NCBI RefSeq assembly: GCF_000974425.1
Contig: NZ_CP010429.1
Coordinates: 6,402,501-6,466,500 of the forward strand
Direction of reading: 5' to 3'
Origin: Spirosoma radiotolerans
GTDB taxonomy: Bacteria > Bacteroidota > Bacteroidia > Cytophagales > Spirosomataceae
Length of the DNA: 64,000 nt
Shown here: positions 44,980 to 54,471 of the stretch, in pieces
Position numbering within the stretch: the stretch's first letter is position 1
How the letters are laid out: every line of letters begins with the position of its first letter
Notes under the pieces: model-generated
Seen by the model: only the letters and a program-made list of their open reading frames with translations
The model's database searches: none
What the model was told of the DNA's origin: nothing
Position numbers and translations under genes: made by a program

Positions 44980-46608
44980 TCAGTTCTTCCCTCCACTTAC
45001 TTTCCCGGCCCTAGCCGGGACGCCCGGTTGGGTAATCTCAAAGTTCTCTTTCTGCTTGGCATCGGCCACCATTTTGCGAACGTCGGCGAGCAGCTTTTTG
45101 GCATCGTACACCACGCCGTCTTTCACCGTGTAGGTAACCCCACCGATACGCTCCACTTCATTTTTGTCGCTGAGGTGGATGGCCCCCGTTCCGTAAAGAA
45201 CTTTCAGATTGGCGAGTGGATTCTGATCGACAATGACGAAATCAGCGAGTTTACCAACCTCAACCGATCCAATCTGGTCAGCCATACCCAGAGCCTCAGC
45301 CCCTTTTAGGGTGGCGGCCCGGATAACTTCGAGCGGGTGAAACCCGGCTTCCCGCAGGAGTTCAAGTTCACGGATATAGGCAAATCCGTAAAGCTGATAA
45401 ATAAACCCGGAATCAGACCCCGCCGTAACACGCCCGCCCCGATTTTTGTATTCGTTGATGAAGGTCATCCAAAGCTGATAATTCTTTTTCCAGGCCACCT
45501 CCTGCTCCGTTCCCCACGAATGCCAATACGACCCATGCGAAATCCGGCTTGGCCCATAAAAACGCCACAAGCTCGGCATCGTGTAGTCATCGTGCCATTC
45601 GGCGCGCCGGGCCAGCATCAGCTCCCGGTTAGCTTCGTAGATATTGAAAGTAGGATCAAGGGTAAAATCAAGGGCGATCAGTTCATCCATCACCTTGTTC
45701 CAGCGGTCGGTGCCGGGTTTGGCGGCCTGTTGCCAGAGATTGCCCGCTTCCTCGAACCGGTTTTGTTCGTTATTGTAATTATAATCGGCGGGGTAATCCT
45801 GAACGGTTTTATCGTCGAAAAGAGCTTCAGGAAGGCCATACCAGTGTTCCAGCGAGGTCAGGCCCGCTTTAGCCGTTGCCAGCGCGTTCATGCGAGCCAC
45901 TTCCAGTTGGGCATGGTGACAGGCCGACCGCAGGCCAAGCTTCTTGTTTTCTTCCAGGGCTGCCCGAAAAATAGACGGTTCAGCCCCAAAAAACTTGATT
46001 CCGTCGGCGCCACGTTTGGCGTTCTGCTGCACCCAGGCGCGCGCCTGTTCGGGCGTGCTGATGGGCTCTTTGGCTCCTTGACCAAATACCGTGTAGGCTT
46101 TAATGCGCGGAGCCGTAATTTCGTTACGTTCGCTTTTAGCCCGATGCTCCAGTACCCAGTCGAGGCCGTTGCCACAGGATGGGTCCCGAATCGTAGTGAT
46201 ACCATGACCAAGCCAGAGCTTGAACACATATTCAGCATTAGCGCCCTGCGCCTGGCCACCAATGTGGCCGTGCATATCCACAAAGCCGGGCATCAGGTAC
46301 ATTCCCTCGCAGTTCAGTTCTTTATCGCCGGGGCCCGCTTGCGGACGTCCTTTAGGATCAATCGGAACACCCGGATAGCCAACTTGCTTGATTTGGGCGA
46401 TTCGGTTTTTTTCCACCACAATATCGACGGGACCGTAGGGCGGAGCGCCTGTACTGTTGACCAGCGTGACGCCCCGAATGATGAGTTTCCCGAACGGACC
46501 ATCGCCTTCATGGCGGGCAGGCGACTTCTCGACTTGAGCAAATGAACCGAAAAAGGTGAAGAATACGACACTAACCGAAAAGAGCAGTCGGGTATAAATT
46601 TTGGCCAT
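44980..46608 (-). CDS. Amidohydrolase family protein, secreted
   Basis: A metal-dependent hydrolase of 542 residues with a signal peptide ending near FGSFAQ (about residue 25). The first metal motif is GFVDMHGHIGG, the later ones include HHAQ (about residue 232) and TAGSDSGF, and the C-terminal dipeptidase-like signature is ALGMADQIGSVEVGKLADFVIVD. This resembles imidazolonepropionase-like amidohydrolases of the periplasm. Its substrate is unknown; peptides or cyclic amides are likely. It stands alone between convergent and divergent neighbours. Confidence 0.9.
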   Translation of the reverse strand: MAKIYTRLLFSVSVVFFTFFGSFAQVEKSPARHEGDGPFGKLIIRGVTLVNSTGAPPYGPVDIVVEKNRIAQIKQVGYPGVPIDPKGRPQAGPGDKELNCEGMYLMPGFVDMHGHIGGQAQGANAEYVFKLWLGHGITTIRDPSCGNGLDWVLEHRAKSERNEITAPRIKAYTVFGQGAKEPISTPEQARAWVQQNAKRGADGIKFFGAEPSIFRAALEENKKLGLRSACHHAQLEVARMNALATAKAGLTSLEHWYGLPEALFDDKTVQDYPADYNYNNEQNRFEEAGNLWQQAAKPGTDRWNKVMDELIALDFTLDPTFNIYEANRELMLARRAEWHDDYTMPSLWRFYGPSRISHGSYWHSWGTEQEVAWKKNYQLWMTFINEYKNRGGRVTAGSDSGFIYQLYGFAYIRELELLREAGFHPLEVIRAATLKGAEALGMADQIGSVEVGKLADFVIVDQNPLANLKVLYGTGAIHLSDKNEVERIGGVTYTVKDGVVYDAKKLLADVRKMVADAKQKENFEITQPGVPARAGKVSGGKN

Positions 46609-46736
46609 GTTGAAGAAGATCGTTCAGCTAAACAGTTGTAAGATAAGCGAAACTACCGAACTTTTGCCCCGTTAAGCACACTTTACTATACGGAACCAAT
46701 AATTAACGTATCGACGGGTTACGCCCCGAAAGGCTC

Positions 46737-47501
46737 ATGACTAAATACATTGCCCTTTTTCTGTTGTTCCTTTTATCAGCCTGTTCCAGCGATGGCGACA
46801 AGACCAAAACCCGTACCGACGAGCCGATTTATACGCTCATCTTTTTAGATAAAACACGCAGCGTTAACGTCAACAATGCGTTTGTTGCCCGGAAATATCA
46901 GCAGGCGCTGAATGAAATTATTGAGCAGAACATCCGGCATAAAGGCGACAAACTCGAGGTCTATTTCATTCACGAAAATACCTCGAAAGCCCGCGCACTG
47001 ACCATTACGACCCGCACCGACATGGAAGATGTATCAGCTGCCAGCGCCACCGACCGCGAAGCGGCCGAAACCGAATTTGACCTGGCGCTCAGCCGCGAAA
47101 AAGCGCAAATACGCCAGCGGGTATTCCAACAATTGGGGGCACAAAACGCAGGCGCGTCCAATCAGGAAACCGACATTTGGGCCAGCCTGCCCGTTATTGC
47201 CAAGGCAAACGAATCGGGGGCTACCGTGAATGTGTATTACCTAAGCGACATGATCGAAAGCGTGAAAGGCCCCACCCGACGGAATTTTCAGGTGAAGCCT
47301 CCCAAAGACAATGCTCAGGCTGATGAGTGGGCCAAAGCCGATGCGGGTCAATTGAAACGTTACACCATTGGCAGCCCCACCATCACCATGATTTTGCCCT
47401 TTGAACCCAATGCGTCGGTTAAGCAGAACAATCCGGCCGTGACCCAATACTGGCAAACCCTGTTTTCGGACTTGGGTGCTGGTACTGTAGAGGAGCAATA
47501 A
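46737..47501 (+). CDS. VWA-like lipoprotein
   Basis: A 254-residue lipoprotein (lipobox FLLSAC, Cys16). The mature part begins IYTLIFLDKTRSVNV, a von Willebrand A-like first strand with a modified metal site DxTxS in place of DxSxS, and continues with alternating strands and helices (LEVYFIHEN, ATVNVYYLSDMIES). A helical, charged region (about 95-130) is inserted. It may bind a protein partner at the cell surface. The gene is divergent from the amidohydrolase and converges on the metallophosphoesterase with 3 bases between stops. Confidence 0.72.
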   Translation: MTKYIALFLLFLLSACSSDGDKTKTRTDEPIYTLIFLDKTRSVNVNNAFVARKYQQALNEIIEQNIRHKGDKLEVYFIHENTSKARALTITTRTDMEDVSAASATDREAAETEFDLALSREKAQIRQRVFQQLGAQNAGASNQETDIWASLPVIAKANESGATVNVYYLSDMIESVKGPTRRNFQVKPPKDNAQADEWAKADAGQLKRYTIGSPTITMILPFEPNASVKQNNPAVTQYWQTLFSDLGAGTVEEQ

Positions 47502-47504
47502 CTA

Positions 47505-48383
47505 TTATTCTGTAACCGTTTCTCCGGCCGGAATCTCAAACTGATACCCTACGGAAAATCCGGAAAAATCGTTTTTTAAGCAATGCGAGGTTAATGACAA
47601 GCCCTCCCCTTCCCGACGAACAGACAGGTAATGAAACAACGGCTTGTAGTTTGTCGCCAGATCGGGCAATCGACTGGGTGACACATTTAGAGGTTGTTTG
47701 AGCCCTCCGCCCCCACCGATGACCAGAAACGTTTTGCCCTCAAACTGATAGCGCTCAAACGCGTGGGAGTGGCCCGTAATGAACAACCGCCCTTTCTGCG
47801 ACCGCACATAAGCCGGAACAAACCGCTGCTGGACCAGCTTGGATGAGCCAACCAGTTTACTGTTTGAATAAGGCGCATGGTGGCAAGTGACAATAACGAC
47901 CTTCACAGATGGGTCTTCATCCAGGTCTTTTAACGTTTGCTCATACCAGGTCTGCTGTTTCACTAAATCCGCTACGGAGAGAATACTGAAATTAGAATTC
48001 AACATAACAACCGCAATCGCATCGGTTATTTTTACATAACCGGTCGGATTGTGTTCCGGGAAACGAAGCTGGAAGTTTTTAGCCCCTTTGCGCGGGCGGC
48101 CCATTACATCGTGATTGCCCATGATGGCATAAACAGCCGTTCCTACGGCCGTGCAGCTAGCCAGAAACTGGTCGATAACCCGCCACTTATTCGACCGGTA
48201 ACCCAGCGAAACAATATCGCCCAGCCAATAAAGAACGGCGGGTTTCAGGCGAACAATCTCATTGAAAATGGTGGTCGTTGCCTTGGTATTCTGGTGGGTG
48301 CGCAATACCAGACGCTCTACCCACATGGGTGCCTGCGTATCGCTTAAAAAAAATATATCTCGTTGATTAACTTCCTGTTCCAT
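47505..48383 (-). CDS. Calcineurin-like metallophosphoesterase
   Basis: A cytoplasmic phosphoesterase of 292 residues. The dimetal motifs are present in order: FFLSDTQ (DxQ where DxH is usual), LYWLGDIVSLG (GDxx), AIMGNHD (GNHD), VIVTCHHAP and ITGHSH. The His-to-Gln change in the first motif may alter metal preference. The substrate, a phosphodiester, nucleotide or phosphoprotein, cannot be inferred. It lies upstream of the convergent VWA-like gene and downstream of the barrel gene. Confidence 0.88.
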   Translation of the reverse strand: MEQEVNQRDIFFLSDTQAPMWVERLVLRTHQNTKATTTIFNEIVRLKPAVLYWLGDIVSLGYRSNKWRVIDQFLASCTAVGTAVYAIMGNHDVMGRPRKGAKNFQLRFPEHNPTGYVKITDAIAVVMLNSNFSILSVADLVKQQTWYEQTLKDLDEDPSVKVVIVTCHHAPYSNSKLVGSSKLVQQRFVPAYVRSQKGRLFITGHSHAFERYQFEGKTFLVIGGGGGLKQPLNVSPSRLPDLATNYKPLFHYLSVRREGEGLSLTSHCLKNDFSGFSVGYQFEIPAGETVTE

Positions 48384-48400
48384 AACGTTCTACTAACAAC

Positions 48401-49051
48401 TTACCACGAAAACGCCCGCCAAACGAGCTGGACTTCGGCCGTAAATGCCGCATTTTGAGCAGCTACGGCGTCAAACCATTTCAATTCACCGGCTACTCTA
48501 AAACGACGACCAATCGGATACGTGTATGAAGCTGCGGCCATCCAGCCCAAACTAGTTGTATTGGCAGTAACAGTACCCACATAATCCAACCGGGAGTAAT
48601 TAAAATAGGCTCCTGTTCCGGCCGTCACCGCCAGGCGTCGGGTCAATGTCCGATCTGTACCCTTCAGCCAGGCCAGCGGCATTGAAAAGACCAATAGGAC
48701 CGGAACTGCCGACACATACAAATGAACTGGGTCATTGGCCACCCGCCCCCGGTAACTATACATCGTTGTCCATCCCGTTTCCAGACCCACCCGCAGGCGG
48801 TGATCCGGATACCACATGACCCGCAGTGACCCAGGCGCCCCAAACCGACTCAAGTGCTTTTGTTCGATTGTATTTGGCACACCAAGGTGCGTTGCATAAT
48901 ACGACAGGCCGCCCCCTGCGGTCACCACAATGGTATAAGGTCCACGTTGAGTAGCTATTGAATCGGGCATGTAAGTTGGCTGACCTTTGGCTGACTGATG
49001 GCCAGCAAACAGATAGATGATTAACGCTATAGTTTGTAAACAAACTCGCAT
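48401..49051 (-). CDS. Predicted outer membrane beta-barrel protein
   Basis: About 216 residues from the ATG at 49051 (MRVCLQT), with a signal peptide ending near SAKGQP (about residue 24). The mature part consists of alternating amphipathic strands (RLRVGLETGWTTMYSYRG, RRLAVTAGTGAYFNYSRLDYVG, RRFRVAGELKWFDAV) and ends LVWRAFSW, with a terminal aromatic residue as in outer membrane barrels. It begins 4 bases past the stop of the GDPD lipoprotein gene, so it is in the same operon. Function unknown. Confidence 0.72.
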   Translation of the reverse strand: MRVCLQTIALIIYLFAGHQSAKGQPTYMPDSIATQRGPYTIVVTAGGGLSYYATHLGVPNTIEQKHLSRFGAPGSLRVMWYPDHRLRVGLETGWTTMYSYRGRVANDPVHLYVSAVPVLLVFSMPLAWLKGTDRTLTRRLAVTAGTGAYFNYSRLDYVGTVTANTTSLGWMAAASYTYPIGRRFRVAGELKWFDAVAAQNAAFTAEVQLVWRAFSW

Positions 49052-49055
49052 AGGA

Positions 49056-50324
49056 TTACTGCTGTTCAACATAATGGTAGTAAGCAACGACTGGCGAGTA
49101 GTTAGACAAAATACCGTCGAAGTTATTCTGGCTGATAAATTCGCGAATAAACTCCGTTTCGTCGAGCGTCCAGACGAACACGGTCCGCCCTTCGGCTTTC
49201 ATGGCGGCAACTTCTTCCGTTTGCGGACCAAGCGTCCAGCGGGGTGCCCATATTCGGGCGCCCAAACTGCGTGTGATGGCCGTATCTAACTCACACAGGA
49301 TCGGCGTATTTTCTTTATCGGCCAGAGCCTCATAGGATTTTACAGCATCGGTGCTTGGCAGCCCAATTACGATGCGCAGGTTCCGTCCGGCCTGTAAAGC
49401 CTTTTGCCGATACTTTCGCTGAATAGCCTGTACCTTATCCATGGGGCCAATGTATTTGGTATCGAGCCAGACAAAACTCAGAGCCGTATTACTGACAACT
49501 GTTTCCAGGGCTTCTTCCAGAGTTGGGATTTTTTCGCCATTGACCAGTCGGACCAGCGAACTCAGCTGCTGGTAAGTATAGTTTTCCACCGGGCCGGTTA
49601 AACCACTTTTTTGAATAAGCCGCAGGTTGAGGGTATTATCATGGTACAAAATTGGAACGCCATCTTTTGTATAACGCACATCAATTTCGATCCCGGTTGC
49701 CCCTAAGCGTGACGCCAGCTTGATGATCTCAACCGAATTTTCGGAGGCTGGCAACAAATCCGATGTGCGGCCTCCGCTCCGGTGGGCCATAATGGCAAAA
49801 GGTCGCTGATTCAGGGGACGCTTATAGGTAAGGATTAAAGGCGTAGCAGGCTGAGCCGTCTTTTCGCCATATAACCCCGTCAGTACCAGCGTGTCGCCCG
49901 TCGCTAATTGGCCCAAAAAGGGTTGTAACTGACCGTTATGCCGGGCTTTAAGGGTTAGGCTGGTCAACCCAGTAGCCGTATTGACTAGTTTACGCCAATA
50001 GCCATTCACTACTAAACTATCTGTCTGAGTACCAACTTCCAGGTTAAAAAATCCCGCATCAAGTCCCGTAAAAATGGATAGGTAGTGTGTTGTATCAGAC
50101 CCATTCAGGAGGTACGTCCACTTTAATGCCACCTGATCGCCAAACTGGCTGGACCCAGCCGTAACGGTATATACGCCTTCCATTGCCTGCCTGACGGAAG
50201 GCACAAACCGGCCCGAGCCAGGTGTATTCGTAAAGGTATACGGAACGGGTGCTTCGTAATCTTTTCGACAACTATTGAAGCCTATAAGGACTACCCCCAG
50301 GCCAATGAAATGGATCAGTTTCAC
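49056..50324 (-). CDS. Glycerophosphodiester phosphodiesterase lipoprotein with N-terminal extra domain
   Basis: A lipoprotein of 422 residues (lipobox GFNSC, Cys19). Residues about 40-165 form an extra beta-rich domain (GSGRFVPSVRQAMEGVYTVT, LVLTGLYGEK). From about residue 180 it is a GDPD domain: IMAHRSGG with the catalytic His-Arg, ASENSVEIIKLASRLGATGIEIDVRYTKDGVPILYHD with the metal-binding Glu/Asp and second His. It hydrolyses glycerophosphodiesters to glycerol 3-phosphate. It overlaps the upstream barrel gene by 4 bases and lies 4 bases from the downstream barrel gene. Confidence 0.9.
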   Translation of the reverse strand: MKLIHFIGLGVVLIGFNSCRKDYEAPVPYTFTNTPGSGRFVPSVRQAMEGVYTVTAGSSQFGDQVALKWTYLLNGSDTTHYLSIFTGLDAGFFNLEVGTQTDSLVVNGYWRKLVNTATGLTSLTLKARHNGQLQPFLGQLATGDTLVLTGLYGEKTAQPATPLILTYKRPLNQRPFAIMAHRSGGRTSDLLPASENSVEIIKLASRLGATGIEIDVRYTKDGVPILYHDNTLNLRLIQKSGLTGPVENYTYQQLSSLVRLVNGEKIPTLEEALETVVSNTALSFVWLDTKYIGPMDKVQAIQRKYRQKALQAGRNLRIVIGLPSTDAVKSYEALADKENTPILCELDTAITRSLGARIWAPRWTLGPQTEEVAAMKAEGRTVFVWTLDETEFIREFISQNNFDGILSNYSPVVAYYHYVEQQ

Positions 50325-51064
50325 AGGATAAAGCCGAAAATAAGTTGAGGATAGAACAGGTCCCGATCAAACGTGTCATAAAGCGACCACAACTGCCAGT
50401 TAAAATTGGAGTAAGCCGCCCGTATGCCAACAGAAACGTGGGTTTTATTATAAAAAGGCTGTTCCAAAACGGCTGTGAAGGCCACGCCGTTTATTTGCCG
50501 TTTATTGTATTCGACCGCCAGTGAACCTACCTGCGATTTATAATACAGGTCAATAATCGCTTCGGATCGAACCGTTAGCTGCAGGTCTCTGGTCAGTCGA
50601 TACCCCACCGATAAATTTGGGAACGTTTCGATCCCATACGCCTGGCTGTTGAATACGTCTTTGATTAGCAATGCGCCAAACCAGCCGTGTAGATCATAGC
50701 CTACGGATGCCGACAGCCGATTGGTGATGGGCGTGGCCCACCGTAAGCCTACACCCAGGTTACTTTGTACGAGTTGCGTTTGTATACGGCCTACTGCGTA
50801 TAAGTGCCTGCCCAGGGCTCGCTGAATGTTGAAATCAATGGCCGGTACACTAACACGGACCTCTTCGGTTAACTCGGGTGGTGTAGTTGTAAATACGGCC
50901 CCGATAGATCTTCGCCACTTAGTTGCCGGCGGTGATTGTGGAAAGTAAATACCTGGCTGCGCGGGCCAGGGCTTGGTTGCTTGTGCCATTGCGGCCGATG
51001 CTGCGAACATCATCAAACAACCGATCTGGCAATGTCTGGTAATTATTTTTTCGATGGTGGCCAC
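50321..51064 (-). CDS. Predicted outer membrane beta-barrel protein (first gene of GDPD operon)
   Basis: About 248 residues from a GTG at 51064, which gives a normal signal peptide (Lys/Arg, then CLMMFAASAAMAQA). The frame is open to 51127, and an ATG at 51013 is an alternative, so the start is uncertain. The mature part alternates strands with Tyr/Trp borders (NLGVGLRWATPITNRLSASV, VSVGIRAAYSNFNWQLWSLYD) and ends PQLIFGFIL, ending in a hydrophobic strand as barrels do. Its stop overlaps the GDPD gene start by 4 bases. Function unknown; it is unrelated in length to the second barrel. Confidence 0.7.
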   Translation of the reverse strand: MATIEKIITRHCQIGCLMMFAASAAMAQATKPWPAQPGIYFPQSPPATKWRRSIGAVFTTTPPELTEEVRVSVPAIDFNIQRALGRHLYAVGRIQTQLVQSNLGVGLRWATPITNRLSASVGYDLHGWFGALLIKDVFNSQAYGIETFPNLSVGYRLTRDLQLTVRSEAIIDLYYKSQVGSLAVEYNKRQINGVAFTAVLEQPFYNKTHVSVGIRAAYSNFNWQLWSLYDTFDRDLFYPQLIFGFIL

Positions 51065-51166
51065 TTGACAACTACTATGAAAGTCAAATGGAATAAACTG
51101 CAGGGATACGAAATATGTTATAAACACATAAGAATATACGTCACATAAGAACCGCTGATCAGTTAA

Positions 51167-51571
51167 TTAGTTGATTTTCCATTGTTGAACCAACTGGCCA
51201 AACAACATCAATAATTTTCCAGATGACCCAGGTTTAGTTAAAAAGGCATTGGCTCCCAACTCCATAGCCTTCGCTTCATCTTCATAATGGCTTGACGTCG
51301 TTAAAACCACTACTGGAAGACTTTTATAGGCTGGCTCAGCTCGCAATTGCTGTAGGACTTCAAACCCATTCAGGTGAGGCATATTTAAATCAAGTAGAAT
51401 AAGACTGGGCTTAATATCACTTTCATCAAGAGCGGGCAGCAGTTCCTCACCATCATTCAATCGCCTGACATTAACTGGTGGCTTCAAGGTTTTGAAGGCG
51501 ATCTCAAACAGATATTGATCGTCTTCATCGTCGTCTACAATCCAGACAACAGGTGGGGAGTGAACAGACAT
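51167..51571 (-). CDS. Single-domain response regulator (CheY-like)
   Basis: A receiver domain of 134 residues without an output domain. The acidic pocket is IVDDDEDD, the phosphoacceptor Asp lies in LILLDLNMPHLNGFEV, Thr/Ser in VVVLTTSS and the conserved Lys in FLTKPGS. It is the Rcp1-like type common in Bacteroidota. No histidine kinase gene is adjacent; the partner must lie elsewhere. Confidence 0.93.
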   Translation of the reverse strand: MSVHSPPVVWIVDDDEDDQYLFEIAFKTLKPPVNVRRLNDGEELLPALDESDIKPSLILLDLNMPHLNGFEVLQQLRAEPAYKSLPVVVLTTSSHYEDEAKAMELGANAFLTKPGSSGKLLMLFGQLVQQWKIN

Positions 51572-51967
51572 AAAGTAAAGTAAAAGGACACTATCTGATG
51601 TTAATACATGAATGAAGCAACTGTAAACATACCCAATAAATCGGTTAACACGGCAGCGGAACTGTTAAGTGGAGCGTATACCTTATCCAATGGGCCTACA
51701 TTATTGTAAGCGGCTACTTTTCTTGTTATTATGTGAATAAATAACCTGCGTCAGTAAATCAGTCAAATTCTAGTAAGCCAATGGGCAAAAATGACAACTA
51801 AAGCTAGGCTTTTATCCGTTTTCAATAGATATGTTGGCAATTGGCTAAATCCAGGGTTAGGCCTCATGGTGATCTTGTAAATCCTTACCTGATTCAATAG
51901 GGGTGTTGCAGAACGATCGTTCTTCTTTACAGTAGGGAATGGCCGGAGATAGAATTGCCAGCCTTAA
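51572..51967. other. Gap without an intact gene
   Basis: About 400 bases between the response regulator start and the FtsX remnant. It carries the response regulator promoter and otherwise A/T-rich sequence with stops in all frames. I found no repeat or RNA structure; the upstream part of the permease gene is not recognisable here. Confidence 0.5.
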
Positions 51968-52336
51968 CTAGTTGGTCTCGGCATTGCCTTGTTCATCGGC
52001 TGTATGGGCTTGTATGGCCTCGTCCTGTTCATGGTCGTGCAGCGAACTAAAGAGGTTGGCGTACGCAAAGTTTTAGGGGCTGGTATGGGCAGTATTCTGT
52101 GGCCGTTCAGTCGGGAGCTTGTGCGACTGATTGGCCTGGCTTTCATTCTGGCTGCCCCTGTGGCGTGGTGGGTGATGAGTGGCTGGCTGAACAATTTTGT
52201 CTATAAGATTTCGCTCAGCCCTTTCATTTTTCTGCTGGCCTTGCTGGCAACGGGAGTCGTTGCGCTGCTCACGGTGATTTTTCAGAGCGTGAAGGCGGCT
52301 CTGATGAACCCGGTGAAGTCATTACGGAGCGAATAA
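51968..52336 (+). pseudogene. C-terminal remnant of a MacB/FtsX-type ABC permease
   Basis: An open stretch of about 123 codons without a proper start. It encodes the last part of an FtsX-like permease: VGLGIALFIGCMGLYGLVLF (a TM helix), RTKEVGVRKVLGAGMGSI (the conserved cytoplasmic motif), two more TM helices and the closing AALMNPVKSLRSE. Full-length proteins of this family have about 780-800 residues, so about 85% is missing from the 5' side, and an in-frame stop lies just before 51968. No IS or repeat marks the break. It is a decayed gene, not a functional protein. Confidence 0.85.
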
Positions 52337-52381
52337 GGAGGTGGTTGGAACATCAGCCAGCCTGAATTCTTTGTTACACCA

Positions 52382-53302
52382 TTAATTGAAGCTCGCTCTA
52401 AATTCCAGAGGAGAAAAATTCGTTTTTGATTTAAACAATTTGCTGAACGATTGCGGATGCTCGAAGCCTAACTGATAAGCTATTTCGCCTACCGTCAGGT
52501 TACTGATTGTTAAAACTTCCTTTGCCTTCTCGATGAGTTTATGGTGAATATATTGCTGCGTATTCTGTCCGGTTAGTGTCCGCAACAAATCGCCTAAGTA
52601 TCTTGGTGAAACATGTAATTCGTCTGCCAGAAACTGAACCGTTGGCAATCCATTCACTAAGGCCGTTTCATCGTTAAAATAGGTGTGTAGCAATAAGTCT
52701 ACTTTTCCCAGCAACGCATTATTCATAGGTTTTCGGGTGATAAACTGACGTTTATAGAAGCGCTGACTATAGTTCAACAGCAGTTCCAGTTGCGCGATCA
52801 ATACATCCTGGCTGAGGTCATCGATTGCCGCTTCCAGCTCGTCGCCTATGTTTTTAGCTATAGCGGTAATGATTGTCTTTTCTTTATCCGATACGTGTAG
52901 CGATTCGGTAACCGAGTAAGCGAAAAAACCATAATTTTTGATTTTGGTATCCAGCTGATAACTCCGCAAAAAATCGGGATGTATCAGTAAAGTAAAACCT
53001 GAGCTTGAATCTGAGATTTCAAGTCCGGTTAACGGCTGCCCAGGCGATGTAAAAAACATACCACCTTCATCAAAATCATACGTAGTTTGTCCGTATCTCA
53101 TTCGGCAACCGGCCGAGTCGTTGTAAGTAATGTTGTAAAAGTCCATTGCAAAAGTGGGGGCCAGCATTTCGCTGGTGATTTTCACTTTGCTGTAGTCGAG
53201 CAGGCTGATCAGTGGATGCAGAGGCTGCGGCAAACCAAAAGCCCGTTGCATTTCTGTAATAGAATGATAGATGCGTGGTTTGTTTCTTGGTTCTCCTTTC
53301 AT
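52382..53302 (-). CDS. AraC family transcriptional regulator (paired with SDR)
   Basis: A regulator of 306 residues with a poorly conserved N-terminal sensor half and the C-terminal AraC domain: LADELHVSPRYLGDLLRTLTG and IAYQLGFEHPQSFSKLFKSKT. The linker motif SQRFYKRQFITR also occurs in the AraC protein at 62492 (DQRFYKRQFINR), so the two are paralogues. The gene follows the SDR gene on the same strand after 69 bases, in one operon. It probably controls the SDR operon through the 21-bp-spaced repeats at 54225-54261. Confidence 0.92.
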   Translation of the reverse strand: MKGEPRNKPRIYHSITEMQRAFGLPQPLHPLISLLDYSKVKITSEMLAPTFAMDFYNITYNDSAGCRMRYGQTTYDFDEGGMFFTSPGQPLTGLEISDSSSGFTLLIHPDFLRSYQLDTKIKNYGFFAYSVTESLHVSDKEKTIITAIAKNIGDELEAAIDDLSQDVLIAQLELLLNYSQRFYKRQFITRKPMNNALLGKVDLLLHTYFNDETALVNGLPTVQFLADELHVSPRYLGDLLRTLTGQNTQQYIHHKLIEKAKEVLTISNLTVGEIAYQLGFEHPQSFSKLFKSKTNFSPLEFRASFN

Positions 53303-53371
53303 GGCTATGTAACGTTACTGCCGGTACAAATTGTGCCAATATGTACCGGCAAAGTATTTTTAGAATTCCGG

Positions 53372-54172
53372 TTATGCATCAGCCAGCATTTGCTTAATGC
53401 CTTCTCTGAAAGCCTCATCACCTACGGCAAGGCGCTGTGCATACATAGTTTTTGCATCTTCGCCACATACATAGCGCAACGTGTTCTTGCCATCAGTAGC
53501 GGCCTGGTACACGACGTCTGCAATCAGCTCTGCGGTAGAAACGATTTTATCAGGAGCGGTGGCAGCCAGAAACTTACTCAACAAGGTTTCGTAAGCCGGA
53601 TGCGAAGCAATCACTGATTTAGTCCCTATTTCGGTAGCCACCAGACCGGGTTCTATGGTTTTGATGCCAATGCCAAATTGGTTCAATTCAAACGACAGAC
53701 TTTCGCTCCAGCCTTCCAGCGCCCATTTACTGGCATCGTACATGGAACTGACAGGGAAACCCATCAAACCAGCTAACGAACCAGTGGTTATAAAAAGTCC
53801 GGCTTTCTTCTCCCGGAAATAGGGAATAAAAGCCTGCGTAACACGAACAACACCCAGGAAATTGGTTTCCATTTGACGAACCAGTTGTTGGTCGGTGATG
53901 GCTTCCAAGGCGCCCATCAGTGCGTAACCTGCATTGTTAAACACGACGTCTATAGGGCCCAACGCCAGTGCTTTTTGTGTGGTCTCTATAATCTGTTCTC
54001 TGTCGGTCACATCTAGTGGCAGCAGGGTTACATTATCCAACGAATTTAACTCTTTCTCATCTTCCGGCTTACGCATGGTCGCAATCACACTCCAGCCTTT
54101 ATTGGCAAACAGTTTTGCTGTTGCCTTACCAATTCCTGCCGAAGCTCCAGTAATAAAAATGGTCTTTGTCAT
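53372..54172 (-). CDS. Short-chain dehydrogenase/reductase (SDR)
   Basis: A classical SDR of about 266 residues. The cofactor motif is TGASAGIGKATA, then NNAGYALMG, the catalytic Ser in TGSLAG and Tyr-x-x-x-Lys in MYDASKWALEG. It oxidises or reduces a small alcohol or carbonyl compound with NAD(P). The ATG at 54172 starts the first strand; upstream codons to 54277 contain the operator-like repeats and are not coding. The AraC gene follows in the same orientation. Confidence 0.92.
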   Translation of the reverse strand: MTKTIFITGASAGIGKATAKLFANKGWSVIATMRKPEDEKELNSLDNVTLLPLDVTDREQIIETTQKALALGPIDVVFNNAGYALMGALEAITDQQLVRQMETNFLGVVRVTQAFIPYFREKKAGLFITTGSLAGLMGFPVSSMYDASKWALEGWSESLSFELNQFGIGIKTIEPGLVATEIGTKSVIASHPAYETLLSKFLAATAPDKIVSTAELIADVVYQAATDGKNTLRYVCGEDAKTMYAQRLAVGDEAFREGIKQMLADA

Positions 54173-54224
54173 TTTTTCGTTCTTTTTTAGAGATACAAAG
54201 CTCCTTGGCCAATGCTTGCGGCCC

Positions 54225-54261
54225 GTAGTCAAACTGGCGAATCTTGTAGTCAAACTGGTGA
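54225..54261 (-). promoter_or_regulatory. 21-bp-spaced direct repeats upstream of SDR-AraC operon
   Basis: Two copies of a 16-base repeat, 15 of 16 identical (GTAGTCAAACTGG plus CGA or TGA), at 54225-54240 and 54246-54261. They start 21 bases apart, that is two helical turns, the usual arrangement of AraC-protein half-sites. They lie 53-89 bases upstream of the SDR start codon. Confidence 0.65.
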
Positions 54262-54471
54262 GAGACCCAATTCTCACGCACTATTCGGCGAACGGCAGTA
54301 ACTATATAGTTCTACCCTGTCCATTTCCTGTTCATTAATGTGCCGACCGTTTTAGCCATCCTGGATGGATTAGTCTCTTCTCTGAAGAGTATCCTGTTTT
54401 TATAATGTTTAGTAAACCAAATTGACTACCCTCTCGTTGAGTCACTAGTTTATTGTCTACCTGATTCGTTT

